From Coriobacterium glomerans PW2 (lineage in GTDB: Bacteria > Actinomycetota > Coriobacteriia > Coriobacteriales > Coriobacteriaceae), in the NCBI RefSeq assembly GCF_000195315.1, contig NC_015389.1, forward strand, positions 744,001-808,000: a stretch of 64,000 nt of DNA, in the 5' to 3' direction. Each line of letters opens with the position of its first letter. The stretch's first letter is position 1. The notes under the pieces are model-generated. The model had not been told where the DNA came from. It saw nothing but the letters and a program-made list of their open reading frames with translations, and searched no databases. This document shows, piece by piece, positions 9,701 to 18,345 of this stretch. The translations under genes and the position numbers were made by a program.

Positions 9701-10389
9701 TGACCCACAGCATCGCGCCCGCCGAAACCGCGCGGGATTGCTACAGCTACACGTCGATGGCGGCCGAGCTCCAAGAGGCGGGAGAGGATCGTGTCGCAGA
9801 TGGCGAGCGCGCAGATCGCAGGCGTTCTCGCCGGTGGGGAAAACCCGGTGAGGAGCCGCCCGTCGATCCCACCGCGTTGGGATCGGCATTTCACGCGGCG
9901 GCGCAATGGCTGATCGAGTACGGTGCCGATACCGTCCCGGTCCGCCGTCTCGACGCCCTGTGCCGCGCCTGGGGCCTCAGCGCCTCTCCGCGCGAGCGTC
10001 TGGAGGCAGCTTTGGCTCGATGGCAGCACTCAGATGTTCGCAGGGAGCTGCTCTGCTGGCCTGTCGTTCGCGCAGAGGTCGCGTTCTTCTCATCGGGCAT
10101 GGCCGAAGCGCGGGAGCGCTTCGGTGCCTACGCGCAAGGCGCGATCGACGCGCTCGGGACCGACCCGACCCGACCCGATCGCGCTCTGGTCATCGATTAC
10201 AAGACAGGGGGCTCAGCGGCGGAGTCGTCTGACGAGCTTCAAGCGACCCACGAGCTTCAGGCTCGGGTCTACGCCGATGTGCTCCGTCGGTCCGGTATCG
10301 CGCACGTCACGATGAAGTTCGTTCGCGTCGAGATCGAGGATCCGTCCCATGCGGGCCAGCCCCAGGTCATAGTCTATCGTTTCGGCTGA
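6742..10389 (+). CDS. addA: AddA-like UvrD/Rep-family helicase-nuclease subunit A
   Basis: The 1215-residue protein is the motor subunit partner of AddB. The Walker A motif is SAGAGSGKT at residues 24-32, Walker B is IDEFQDTD near residue 360, followed by the QQSIYRFRGAE motif and then TVHASKGLEFP near residue 743. The C-terminal RecB-type nuclease has D1136 in GAIDALG and D1152-x-K1154 in IDYKTGG. It starts 3 bp after addB, so the two are surely co-expressed. In AddAB enzymes each nuclease cuts one strand during translocation; that both nuclease cores are intact here fits a working complex. Confidence 0.93.
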   Translation: MDLAGLMERQREIVRALDCPLFVSAGAGSGKTFTLTRRILWALSERSGPYLDSLDQVLAITFTRDAAQEIRERVRAALIEEGMRTEALAIDDAWISTIHGMCARMLRAHALELGIDPEFSILQDTDELMDAAVEHVLVRAELASKRAVQADSQAAADTEGAWRGLHELVRWYPPQGEMAPDGREAGTSLRKLVRRLLELSSALPAGMDSVHLARGYADTASLADAYRPLLDATPAASRIAKRALDALERFESSEHRLDDLVSCMMACEVPSHASKVFSSENIAALKAEIAETFVNGWLFCGTGAIDALAGLARDVEDEYRALKGRRSLLDNNDLLRLTWRALRDNETFKAAYQGRFRLVMIDEFQDTDQLQVDLIDMLVGQGCRALCTVGDAQQSIYRFRGAEVEVFRRREREMRLRSGQCGKAGETVAALSRKDGDARLVELVRNFRSHADILAFVKQVFDGSKGGLMADFLDLEAHDDRRNLLVPSDATRCRAVLVAGGGAPERAEARAEAIAARFQALAQGGQPAADMVILLGKMTWADTYARALRSRGLSAVIAGGSVFAGTIEARSVRALARALANPADGADGLVPALCSPLFGLGAQELLALATAVDPKTGEISRRGVEVGLMSDEDASGLSDLPLVRRARDIMRGALRRVGRDPFAGLMRDVVNESGWMTRLAARGPEGTAAAANVLKALDAIEQAEGRVGNAPRLITRELDRFMAGKQAPGVLNERGGDAVRIMTVHASKGLEFPVVAVADCFGIGRSVERFQTSREGDAVDAVALPSRFPPAVAPDGSRIPSAEVKRRFNRFLNGRDCWFDLEKAQEVSETGSAAHAFAAMREQDRQRSLEERARLLYVAMTRAQDLLILALDAGVGRGAEAKLDIDPQRDLTGRVLERILPAGADRLDAPRLVLANSAPGDFELICLTDFCYRGERYGSAAAAQQVASAESASAASGGSEPDGSASEAGICGADDRDTFTLVYPAPLTHSIAPAETARDCYSYTSMAAELQEAGEDRVADGERADRRRSRRWGKPGEEPPVDPTALGSAFHAAAQWLIEYGADTVPVRRLDALCRAWGLSASPRERLEAALARWQHSDVRRELLCWPVVRAEVAFFSSGMAEARERFGAYAQGAIDALGTDPTRPDRALVIDYKTGGSAAESSDELQATHELQARVYADVLRRSGIAHVTMKFVRVEIEDPSHAGQPQVIVYRFG

Positions 10390-10471
10390 TCGCGTCGGCC
10401 GGGAGCCATGCGAGTACAATGGAGTCAAGCGGCTGCAACTGGATGCGGTGAGCGCACGGGAGGGATTTGGC

Positions 10472-10975
10472 ATGGAGCTGAGGAAAACGCTGGATGTCAC
10501 CGCAGAGGAGTTCTTCGATCAGATTGAGCGATCGGTCCTGTCCGATATCAAGAGCGTGACGGACGCGGAGCTCGGACGCGAGCAGCTCGATGGCTTCGAG
10601 TACGAGAAGCGCGCATCGGGAGGCAGGGGAGCCGGTACGCCCATGAAGGTCAGAATCGTCACCTATCGCTATCCTGCGATCTATCGCGTCGAGTTCGCAT
10701 ATGCTCGCGGCACGGCCGCGATCACCTATGAGCTCACCAAGCTCGATTCGGGCTCGAGCAGGCTCGCCTACAGCGAGGAGTTCACCGCGAGCGAGCCGCT
10801 GCGCGGCTTCAATCGGCAGATCGGCCTCGCTCTCTATGAGCGTCAGGCGCGCTCCCGGGCGAGACGGACCATCCGCTCCATAGTCTCCTTCATCCATAAG
10901 CAGCGCAGGTGCGCCGGAAGCAATCCCCTCCTCGCCGAGCTGGGCGATGATGGCAAAAAGCCCAAGGTGATGTGA
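10472..10975 (+). CDS. DUF3284-family protein
   Basis: The 167-residue soluble protein resembles the DUF3284 family: an N-terminal MELRKTLDVTAEEFFD, a beta-rich middle with TYRYPAIYRVEF and ITYELTKLD, and a basic helical tail. The function is unknown; the fold is thought to resemble START/polyketide-cyclase domains. The ATG at 10472 has GGGAGG upstream. A TACAAT box lies about 45 bp before the start, so it probably has its own promoter and is not part of the addBA operon. Confidence 0.7.
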   Translation: MELRKTLDVTAEEFFDQIERSVLSDIKSVTDAELGREQLDGFEYEKRASGGRGAGTPMKVRIVTYRYPAIYRVEFAYARGTAAITYELTKLDSGSSRLAYSEEFTASEPLRGFNRQIGLALYERQARSRARRTIRSIVSFIHKQRRCAGSNPLLAELGDDGKKPKVM

Positions 10976-11078
10976 GCGGGCGCGCGTCCGCTATGCTATG
11001 AGCATCTGCTAGGATGGATTGAATTCAAAGACGAAACCGCGGCCCTGTCGGATGCGCGGTCGAAAGGCGTGAGCTCAT

Positions 11079-12896
11079 ATGGCGATCCTGCTCGGGGGTG
11101 ACTCGGTTTCGATCGAGTACCCCACCAAGCGCGTGCTCGACAATGTGACCCTCGGTGTGGACGAGGGCGATCGCATCGGCATCGTGGGACGCAACGGCGA
11201 CGGCAAGTCCACGCTGCTCTCCTTGCTCGCGGGAACGATCAGACCAGACACCGGCAGGGTGACGCGGCGCAGCGGCATCGAGATCGGACTGCTCGGGCAA
11301 ACCGATAGCCTGTGCGAGCAGGACACGGTGCGCCAGGCCATCGTCGGCGAGCTCGCCGACTACGAGTGGGCGTCGAGACCATCCACCCGTCGGATCTTGG
11401 ATGGACTCACGGCAGATGTCGACTGGGACGATCGCATCTGCGCCCTGTCAGGTGGCCAGCGTCGTCGAGTCGATCTCGCGAGGCTGCTCATCGCCAGCTA
11501 TGACATCTTGATGCTCGATGAGCCCACGAATCATCTCGACATGCGAACGATCGGCTGGCTTGCCGCGCACTTGAGGAACCGTTGGCAGGACGGTCGCGGA
11601 GCGCTGCTCATCGTCACGCACGATCGCTGGTTTCTAGACGAGGTGTGCACGTCGATGTGGGAGGTGCATGACGGACGGGTCGATCCGTTCGAGGGCGGCT
11701 ATTCGGCTTGGGTGCTCGCCCGCGTGGAGCGTGAGAGGCTGGCCGACCAAGCTGAGGAGCGCAGACGCAACATGGCCCGAAAGGAGCTCGCGTGGCTCTC
11801 CCGCGGCGCGCAGGCTCGAAGCACGAAGCCGAAGTTCCGCCTCGATGCCGCTCGTGAGATCATCGGCGACGTGTCGCCCGCCCGCGATGAGATAGAGCTC
11901 AGGCGGCTCGCGGTCGCGCGACTGGGCAAGCAGGTAATCGATGTTCTCAATGCCACAGCGGGATATACGGGAGGCCGACCGGTACTGAGAGGGATCACCT
12001 GGCGCATCGGAGCCGGCGACCGCTACGGCCTGCTCGGCGCGAATGGCGCAGGCAAGTCCACGCTGCTCTCGGTGATCCGAGGAAGGCTTCCCGTCATGTC
12101 GGGCAGCGTGCGGATCGGCAAGACGGTGCGCTTCGGCGTGCTCTCCCAGCGCCTCGAAGAACTCGCTCCCTTTGAGGGGGACACCGTTCGCGAGATGCTC
12201 GGCCGCACGCGCGGCAGCTATATGGTCGAGGGCAGGCAGGTGAGTCCGGAGAAGCTTCTCGAGCGTCTCGGTTTCAGCCCCGAGCAGATGCAAAGCCGTA
12301 TCGGCGAGCTGTCCGGAGGCCAGCGTCGGCGACTGCAGCTGCTGCTCACGCTTCTCGATGAGCCGAATGTGCTCATCTTGGACGAGCCGGGCAACGATTT
12401 GGATACAGATATGCTCGCCGCCGTGGAGGACCTGCTCGACGGTTGGCCCGGCACGCTCATCTTGGTCACGCACGATCGCTATCTCATGGAACGTGTGACC
12501 GACCACCAGTTCGCGCTCGAGGACGGAAGCCTTCGCCATGTCCCCGGCGGAGTCGACCAATATCTGCGCGAGACCGTTTGCGCGTCTGCTCGCACCGATC
12601 GAATATCGGATGGCGCTGCCGCGACGGCCCCAGCGGCTCGAAGCGGTACTGCTGAGACCGAGGTCCCTCTCAAAAACTCCGAGCGGCAGCGACTGCGTCG
12701 ACTGGCCAGCTCGCTTGAGCGAAGGATGAGCGCCCAGCGCGAGCGCGCCCGTGCGCTCGAGCGCGAGATGACCTTGCTGGACCCGACCGACTACCAGGCT
12801 CTCGAGAGCCAGCAGCTGCGCATCGCGCAGTCGCAGGCGCTTCTCGATGAGCTGGAGACCGCTTGGCTCGAAGCGACCGAGAGGCTCGAGGGATGA
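11079..12896 (+). CDS. ABC-F family ATPase (Uup-like)
   Basis: The 605-residue protein has two fused ABC ATPase domains and no membrane segments. Walker A1 is GRNGDGKST (residues 37-45) and Walker A2 is GANGAGKST (near 320). Both LSGGQRRR signatures are present, with DEPTNHLD in the first and DEPGNDLD in the second domain. The linker between the domains is basic, and the C-terminus (about 530-605) is an Arg/Glu-rich coiled coil, as in Uup. ABC-F proteins act on ribosomes or DNA repair intermediates rather than transport. The exact subgroup is not resolved here; the coiled-coil tail favours Uup over an antibiotic-resistance type. Confidence 0.88.
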   Translation: MAILLGGDSVSIEYPTKRVLDNVTLGVDEGDRIGIVGRNGDGKSTLLSLLAGTIRPDTGRVTRRSGIEIGLLGQTDSLCEQDTVRQAIVGELADYEWASRPSTRRILDGLTADVDWDDRICALSGGQRRRVDLARLLIASYDILMLDEPTNHLDMRTIGWLAAHLRNRWQDGRGALLIVTHDRWFLDEVCTSMWEVHDGRVDPFEGGYSAWVLARVERERLADQAEERRRNMARKELAWLSRGAQARSTKPKFRLDAAREIIGDVSPARDEIELRRLAVARLGKQVIDVLNATAGYTGGRPVLRGITWRIGAGDRYGLLGANGAGKSTLLSVIRGRLPVMSGSVRIGKTVRFGVLSQRLEELAPFEGDTVREMLGRTRGSYMVEGRQVSPEKLLERLGFSPEQMQSRIGELSGGQRRRLQLLLTLLDEPNVLILDEPGNDLDTDMLAAVEDLLDGWPGTLILVTHDRYLMERVTDHQFALEDGSLRHVPGGVDQYLRETVCASARTDRISDGAAATAPAARSGTAETEVPLKNSERQRLRRLASSLERRMSAQRERARALEREMTLLDPTDYQALESQQLRIAQSQALLDELETAWLEATERLEG

Positions 12897-12975
12897 ACGG
12901 CGCTCCATGCGCGGAAGCGGTCCGCTCCATGCTCTGGGCCCCAAGCTCGATTTGGCGCAACATAAGGAGAACACT

Positions 12976-13743
12976 GTGATCAAGGCTGCATTTTTCGATA
13001 TCGACGGCACGCTTGTGAGTCTCAGGACGCATCGGATCCCCGCATCTGCCGCCGTCGCACTGGAGCAGATGCGCGCGCGCGGGATATCGATCATCGTCGC
13101 CTCCGGCAGGCCGCGCTATCAGCTCGGCATCTGCTCTGGACACGGGTTCGACGCCTTCATCACCTTGAACGGCCAGCTCTGCTACGATGCGGCAGGTATC
13201 TACCGCGCAGCCCCGATCGATGCGCGCGATGCGCGCGTCATCGTGGATCATGTGCTCGCGGGCAGATACGACGCCATCGCGTTGCAGGCGCAGCGCGGTT
13301 TTGCGAATCGCGAGAGCGCATCGGTGCGCGCGATGTGTCGAAAGGTGGACTTTGAATACAGGGCGGATGACTTTGGCCGCGCTCTCGATGAGCCCGTCTA
13401 TCAGTTCTGCGCCTTTGTCGAGCCCGGTGCGGAGCGCGACGTGCTGAGCGGGACCCATACGCTGACCCACACTCGTTGGACCGAGTTGTTCTGCGACATC
13501 CTGCCCACCTGCGGGGGCAAGGCCGCCGGCGTCGCCGCGACGCTCAAGCGAATGGGCATCGACGCCAAGGAGGCCGTCGCATTCGGTGACGGCGGCAACG
13601 ATATCGACATGTTCGATGCCGTGGGCACGAGCGTGGCGATGGGCAACGCCTCAGACGAGGTGAAGCGCCATGCGGATCATGTCGCTCCCGGCGTCGACGA
13701 GGATGGCTTGTATCGCGCGGCGCTCGAGCTCGACCTCATCTGA
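12976..13743 (+). CDS. Cof-type HAD-superfamily hydrolase
   Basis: The 255-residue protein is a likely sugar- or nucleotide-phosphate phosphatase of the haloacid dehalogenase superfamily. The nucleophile motif FFDIDGTL is near residue 8, the second motif is ASGRPRY, and the metal-binding motif is GDGGNDIDMF near residue 210. A C2-type cap lies between. The start is GTG at 12976, chosen because AAGGAG lies 6 bp before it and the family N-terminus begins there. The substrate cannot be deduced. It is convergent with the zinc-type ATPase gene 12 bp away. Confidence 0.88.
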   Translation: MIKAAFFDIDGTLVSLRTHRIPASAAVALEQMRARGISIIVASGRPRYQLGICSGHGFDAFITLNGQLCYDAAGIYRAAPIDARDARVIVDHVLAGRYDAIALQAQRGFANRESASVRAMCRKVDFEYRADDFGRALDEPVYQFCAFVEPGAERDVLSGTHTLTHTRWTELFCDILPTCGGKAAGVAATLKRMGIDAKEAVAFGDGGNDIDMFDAVGTSVAMGNASDEVKRHADHVAPGVDEDGLYRAALELDLI

Positions 13744-13755
13744 GTCTCAGGACCC

Positions 13756-15669
13756 CTATCTGCAGCCGGCTCCCCCCATCGCGCGCATGGCGTTCAGGAT
13801 CGCAAGAACGGCCACGCCGACATCCCCGAAGACCGCCAGCCACATCGGAACGCCCGAGGTCGCCGCGAGGCCGAGGATCACGATCTTCACTCCGAGCGCG
13901 AACACGATGTTCTGCGCGACGATGCGCATCGTCTTTCTGGCGATCGCGATAGCCACGGCGATCTTCGTCGGTCTGTCGTCCATGAGCACCACGTCGGCGG
14001 CTTCGATCGCCGCGTCCGATCCCATCGCTCCCATCGCGATCCCCACGTCAGCGCGAGTGAGGACGGGGGCATCATTGATGCCATCCCCCGCGAAAGCAAG
14101 TCGTTCGCCTCGCGCCTGCTGGTCGAGTAAGCGCTCGACCTCTTGCACCTTGTCGGCTGGCAGCAGCTGGGCGCGGACCTCATCGATGCCGAGGCGCTGC
14201 GCCACAGCGGCTGCGACATCGGCGCGATCCCCGGTCAGCATCACACAGCGTCTCACGCCCGCCTCGTGCAGGTCGCGGATCGCCTGCTCGGCGTCGGCTT
14301 TCGCCACGTCGGCGATCACGATGTGGCCGGCGTAGCTCCCGTCGATGCATACGTGCAGAATCGTGCCGGTCAGCTCGCACGCGGTCCATGAGCCGCCATG
14401 GCACTTCATGAGGCTCTCATTGCCCACCACGACGACATGTTCGTCCACCCGGGCGGACACGCCGTGTCCGGCTTGCTCGGTGACTTCACGAATGCGCCGC
14501 TTATCGATCGGGCCGCAGAAGGCGCGCTTGAGCGACACCGCGATCGGATGGTCGGAGAGAGCCTCGGCGTAGGCGGCGCAGGACAAGATGTAATCAGCTT
14601 CGACGCCCTTTTCGGGATGGATCGCGACGACGTTGAACGTCCCCTCGGTCAGCGTGCCGGTCTTGTCGAAGACCACGGTCGTCACGCGGGAGAGCAGCTC
14701 GAGGTAGCTTGAGCCCTTGATCAGGATGCCTCGTCTGGAGGCACCGCCGATACCGCCGAAAAACGACAGGGGAACCGAGATCACGAGGGCGCACGGGCAG
14801 CTGACCACGAGAAAAGTGAGTCCGCGCAAGATCCATTCCGACCACGAGCCCGCACCAGCGATCGGAGGAATCACAGCCAGGCAAACTGCTGCCAGCGTCA
14901 CGATCGGCGTGTACCAGCGCGCGAAGCGCGTGATGAAGTTCTCGGTGCGCGCCTTCTTCTCGCTCGCGTTCTCGACGAGATCCAGAATTCTGCTCACGGT
15001 GGACTCGGCGAAGGGCTTTGTCGTCGTGATGCGCAGGGTACCGCACATGTTGACGCAGCCGGAGATCACCTCGGCTGCGGGCTCGACGTGACGCGGCACG
15101 GACTCTCCTGTGAGCGCGGCGGTATCGAGTTGGGAGACGCCCTCCTTCACGATTCCGTCGATCGGCACGCGCTCCCCGGGCTTGACGACGATCTCGTCTC
15201 CGACGGCGACCTCGCCCGGCTCGACCTGGACGAGTTCGCCGTCGCGCTCGACGTTGGCATGGTCTGGGGCTATATCCATCAGGCGTGCGATCGATCTTCT
15301 GCTCTTTCCGACGGCATAGCTCTGAAACAGCTCGCCCACCTGGTAGAAGAGCATGACTGCGGCGCCCTCGGCCATATGGGGACCCGAATCTGGAAACAGG
15401 ACCATGCTGAAGGCTCCGAGTGTGGCGAGGGTCATGAGAAAGCTCTCGTCAAACGCCTCGCCGCGGGCTATGTTTCGCACCGCCTTGGAAAGCACATCGT
15501 GTCCGGCGATGAGATAGGGGACGAGGTAGAGAGCAAAAGCGAGCGATACGTCTCCGGGCTTGCCCGCCAGCGCGCGCAGAGCCCCGGAAGCCTCTGCGGC
15601 GAGCACGGCGCCGAAGATGACAAGCGACAAGATGATGCGATTTCGCCACCGTCTCTGCTTTGCGTTCAT
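13756..15669 (-). CDS. zntA: Zn/Cd/Pb-type P1B-ATPase, without N-terminal HMA domain
   Basis: This 637-residue membrane ATPase exports divalent soft metals. It shows the metal-binding CPC in SCPCALV, the phosphorylation motif DKTGTLTEG, the SDHPIA motif and the ATP-binding GDGINDAP. The last helices carry N-x7-K (NIVFALGVK) and a D in FGDVGVAV, the signature of Zn/Cd/Pb (P1B-2) rather than copper pumps. No HMA domain is fused; a separate 72-residue HMA protein is encoded 9 bp upstream. It is the third gene of an operon with an SmtB-like sensor. The symbol is used for the family; the preferred metal is inferred. Confidence 0.9.
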   Translation of the reverse strand: MNAKQRRWRNRIILSLVIFGAVLAAEASGALRALAGKPGDVSLAFALYLVPYLIAGHDVLSKAVRNIARGEAFDESFLMTLATLGAFSMVLFPDSGPHMAEGAAVMLFYQVGELFQSYAVGKSRRSIARLMDIAPDHANVERDGELVQVEPGEVAVGDEIVVKPGERVPIDGIVKEGVSQLDTAALTGESVPRHVEPAAEVISGCVNMCGTLRITTTKPFAESTVSRILDLVENASEKKARTENFITRFARWYTPIVTLAAVCLAVIPPIAGAGSWSEWILRGLTFLVVSCPCALVISVPLSFFGGIGGASRRGILIKGSSYLELLSRVTTVVFDKTGTLTEGTFNVVAIHPEKGVEADYILSCAAYAEALSDHPIAVSLKRAFCGPIDKRRIREVTEQAGHGVSARVDEHVVVVGNESLMKCHGGSWTACELTGTILHVCIDGSYAGHIVIADVAKADAEQAIRDLHEAGVRRCVMLTGDRADVAAAVAQRLGIDEVRAQLLPADKVQEVERLLDQQARGERLAFAGDGINDAPVLTRADVGIAMGAMGSDAAIEAADVVLMDDRPTKIAVAIAIARKTMRIVAQNIVFALGVKIVILGLAATSGVPMWLAVFGDVGVAVLAILNAMRAMGGAGCR

Positions 15670-15678
15670 AATGGTCGC

Positions 15679-15897
15679 CTACCGCCGGATCTCGCAGTCG
15701 GGCTCGAGGTCGGCGGTGAGCCTCACGACGCGATCGAGCACCTCCTCGAATCGCTCGTCTGCAGCTTCGAGAGTGAGTCTCTGCATCATGAAGTTGATCG
15801 AGGCGTCTTGCACGCCGTCGACGCGCCTGATGGCTCTCTCGAGCTTGAGCGCGCACGATGCGCAATCGATCTCATCGAGCTTGAACGTTTTTCTCAT
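15679..15897 (-). CDS. Small heavy-metal-associated (HMA) domain protein
   Basis: This 72-residue ferredoxin-fold metal-binding protein carries the motif DCASC (D11, C12, C15). An acidic residue before the first cysteine is typical of the N-terminal domains of Zn/Cd ATPases, not of copper chaperones (which have MxCxxC, as in the CopZ-like gene at 33848). It lies between the sensor gene and the ATPase gene, 9 bp from the latter. It is best read as the ATPase's metal-binding domain encoded separately, perhaps delivering metal to the pump. Confidence 0.85.
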   Translation of the reverse strand: MRKTFKLDEIDCASCALKLERAIRRVDGVQDASINFMMQRLTLEAADERFEEVLDRVVRLTADLEPDCEIRR

Positions 15898-15987
15898 GAT
15901 CTGATCCCTTCTTCGGGGGAGCTGCGCGCCAGCGCATCCGATATTTCGATGACGTCACACCCTAGGTGCGACGGCACATCGTCGGCC

Positions 15988-16380
15988 TCACTCGCAGATA
16001 TGGTTCATGCCCTGCAGAAGCATGGTGTATACATGATCGTCAGCGAGCGAGTACTCGATGCTTCTGCCGCAGCGCTTGAACGTGACGAGATGCGCCTGCT
16101 TGAGGATTCTGAGCTGATGGGACACGGCGCTTTGCGACGCTCCTGTCGCCTCGGCGATGTCCGCGACGCACCGTGCGGTTTCGAGCAGGGTGAACAGAAT
16201 CTTGATGCGCGTGGCATCGGAGAAGACCTTGAAGAGATCGGCAAGATCCACAAGGTGCTCCTCGTCGGGGAGGCAGGTCGAAGAAACGAGACCGTTTTGG
16301 ACGTCTCGGCTCACCGACGAGAGGATCGAGGGCGTAGCGCTGCTGCGATCCGAATAGCCATATCTATCGATCCTGCTCAT
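15988..16380 (-). CDS. ArsR/SmtB-family metal-sensing repressor
   Basis: The 130-residue winged-helix repressor has its HTH at about residues 70-100 (CVADIAEATGASQSAVSHQL). The last helix has D114-x-H116-x10-H127-x2-E130, exactly the alpha-5 zinc site of SmtB/CzrA, with E130 as the final residue. This points to zinc sensing and release from DNA when zinc binds. C71 sits in the alpha-3 position, so a cadmium/lead site is also possible. The ATG at 16380 was chosen because AGGAG precedes it; an in-frame upstream start at 16416 lacks one. It heads the HMA/ATPase operon. Confidence 0.9.
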   Translation of the reverse strand: MSRIDRYGYSDRSSATPSILSSVSRDVQNGLVSSTCLPDEEHLVDLADLFKVFSDATRIKILFTLLETARCVADIAEATGASQSAVSHQLRILKQAHLVTFKRCGRSIEYSLADDHVYTMLLQGMNHICE

Positions 16381-16427
16381 CACGGCTCCTAGCTTGACGA
16401 AGCGATCTATCATCACATGTTGATATG

Positions 16428-16455
16428 ATTATATGATCATGCGAACATATGTCAA
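16428..16455 (-). promoter_or_regulatory. Near-consensus sigma-70 promoter of the metal efflux operon
   Basis: On the minus strand TTGACA (16455-16450) and TATAAT (16433-16428) are separated by 16 bp, both perfect hexamers. An imperfect inverted repeat, CATATGTT and AACATGTG, surrounds the -10 region (about 16452 to 16414), a plausible operator for the SmtB-like repressor. Such a strong promoter needs repression, which fits the sensor gene it drives. Confidence 0.8.
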
Positions 16456-16536
16456 GCAGAACAACGCCCCGCACGCGAACGCACGGGGCGCGATGGAAAC
16501 AGCGACTCTGATCGGAATGATCGAGGCAGCGGGGTA

Positions 16537-18057
16537 TCAGGACTCGTTCACGACGTATTTGAAGCTGTCGATGGAGGTCTTATCGGAGATCCGCACGCGC
16601 GGAAGCGCAGTGGTGTCATCATTCTTGTACGCCCAGTCGTTCTTCGTGGTGAACCCACAGAGAATTCCGGCTTCTCGCACCGCGTCGCGTCCCGCATCGG
16701 TCACGTCGCCGAACGGATAGGCAAATGCCTCGGTCGTGCCCAAGATCTCCTGAGCGTGCTTCAGATCTTCCACGATCTGATCTTTCTCAAGTGCGCTGAT
16801 GATACCGTTGTGGCCTACGTTGCCGCCCGCCTTGTGCATGTCATAGGAGTGCGACTGGAACGACACGTAGGGACTGCTGTGGTCTACGACTTTTTGCTCG
16901 GCATCCGAGTCGCTCGCGATGATGAACGAGGTGGCGGGAACCTTGTACTTCTCGAGCAGGGGGATGCCGATGTCCAGAAAGCCCTTCTCGCCATCATCGA
17001 ATGTCATGACGACGCTTTTCTTGGGCAAGCTGTGCGTGCCCTCGATGAAAGCCTTGACCTCTGGATAGGAGGGATAGTAGTAGTCGTTGTCGTGGAGGTA
17101 CTTGAGCTGCTCCTCGAGTTTGGTGTCAGGAAGGTAGTTGGATTCCTCGTTCTCGGCTTGGCTGTCCTGGGGCGGGTCGTCTTGGGAGTAGATGTAGTGG
17201 TACATGAGGATGGGCACCCCCTCCTTCATGGTGTCCATGCTGTCCACGACGTGCACGTTTCTGGTTGCACGGGCTTCGTGCTCCTGGGAATCCTTCACCC
17301 GATAGGTGATGCGATACTCTCCAACGACCGAGGTGTCCACCGATCCGTCGCATTTGATCTTGTCGTTCAAGATGCCGTCTTCGGGTTCTGAGGCGTGGGC
17401 TCCCGCTTCGAGGTACTTCTCGTCCTTGAGCACGTAGGTATCCTCATCGCCGTTGACGCCGATCACGATATCACCCGAACCTTTGGCCGAGGTATCCGGC
17501 GCATCGGGTGATGAGGGTGCCGCCGCCGCCTGGCTGCCGCTCGTCTGGGCCGAGGTCTCGCCACCGTTGTTTGATACGGTGCGGAAGACGTTGAAGATCC
17601 CATAAGCGACTGCGGCGAACGCGATGACGGCAACAATCGCGATAACTGCGCTGCGGAACCCGACGCGTTGCCGGACGCGTGGTCCCTTCTGGGGCTCGAG
17701 ATCGAAATAGGTGCTGCGCTGCGCCGGCTTTACCGCAGGCGGAATCGATCGGGGTTTCATCGGGACACTGCGTTTGCACTGAGCGTGATATGACTCGATC
17801 CGCTTTGCGGTCGTGTGCCGTGGTGTGCGAACCTCGGGTCTCGGCTCGGGCGTCCTTCGCTCCTCCGGTTTTCGCTCCTTGCGCTTCTTGGCCTTGACAT
17901 CGGGCTTCTTCGCGGTCTTCTTCTCCGCTTTTTTGCTCGTGGTTTTCTCCGCCTTGCGCTTCGAGTCCTTCTTCGCGTCTTTCTTGGCGTTCTTATCTGA
18001 ATTCTTGCTCGACTTTTTGCCGGGCTTCTTATCCGATTTCTGACGCTTTGCCGACAT
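16537..18057 (-). CDS. Membrane-anchored polysaccharide deacetylase with Lys-rich tail and Ig-like domain
   Basis: The 506-residue protein has an extremely Lys-rich cytoplasmic tail (residues 1-70), one membrane helix (about 136-158), a linker, an Ig-like DUF5011-type domain (about 196-271) and a C-terminal NodB deacetylase domain. Motif 1 is TFDDG (352-356), motif 2 has H403 and H408 in SHSYDMH, and AYPFGD follows. It likely removes acetyl groups from peptidoglycan or a surface glycan outside the cell. The ATG at 18057 has AAGGGGAAGG upstream; the in-frame upstream start at 18087 does not. The 288 bp before it hold an AT-rich promoter region and no gene. Confidence 0.88.
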   Translation of the reverse strand: MSAKRQKSDKKPGKKSSKNSDKNAKKDAKKDSKRKAEKTTSKKAEKKTAKKPDVKAKKRKERKPEERRTPEPRPEVRTPRHTTAKRIESYHAQCKRSVPMKPRSIPPAVKPAQRSTYFDLEPQKGPRVRQRVGFRSAVIAIVAVIAFAAVAYGIFNVFRTVSNNGGETSAQTSGSQAAAAPSSPDAPDTSAKGSGDIVIGVNGDEDTYVLKDEKYLEAGAHASEPEDGILNDKIKCDGSVDTSVVGEYRITYRVKDSQEHEARATRNVHVVDSMDTMKEGVPILMYHYIYSQDDPPQDSQAENEESNYLPDTKLEEQLKYLHDNDYYYPSYPEVKAFIEGTHSLPKKSVVMTFDDGEKGFLDIGIPLLEKYKVPATSFIIASDSDAEQKVVDHSSPYVSFQSHSYDMHKAGGNVGHNGIISALEKDQIVEDLKHAQEILGTTEAFAYPFGDVTDAGRDAVREAGILCGFTTKNDWAYKNDDTTALPRVRISDKTSIDSFKYVVNES

Positions 18058-18345
18058 ACCGATCCTTCCCCTTGTGATGAGCAGCACGCAGCTCTTCGAT
18101 GAGAGCGAAATTGCTAGTTTTCAGAATACCTGAATCAATCCGATTTTGCCTGCGCATGAGCAAATGATGCAAACCTTTCGTGCGATATGTAAAACATCGT
18201 TAACTTATTAGCGTACAGAATCATATCGACGACCAAGCTGATCCGTGGTTTGTCGAACCCCGATCATATCGCAGCTCATGGCCGACCCGCAATGACAAGA
18301 CGGTCTCGCCCCAGCTCCTGATGAGGCCGACGGCCGCGTTTCGTC

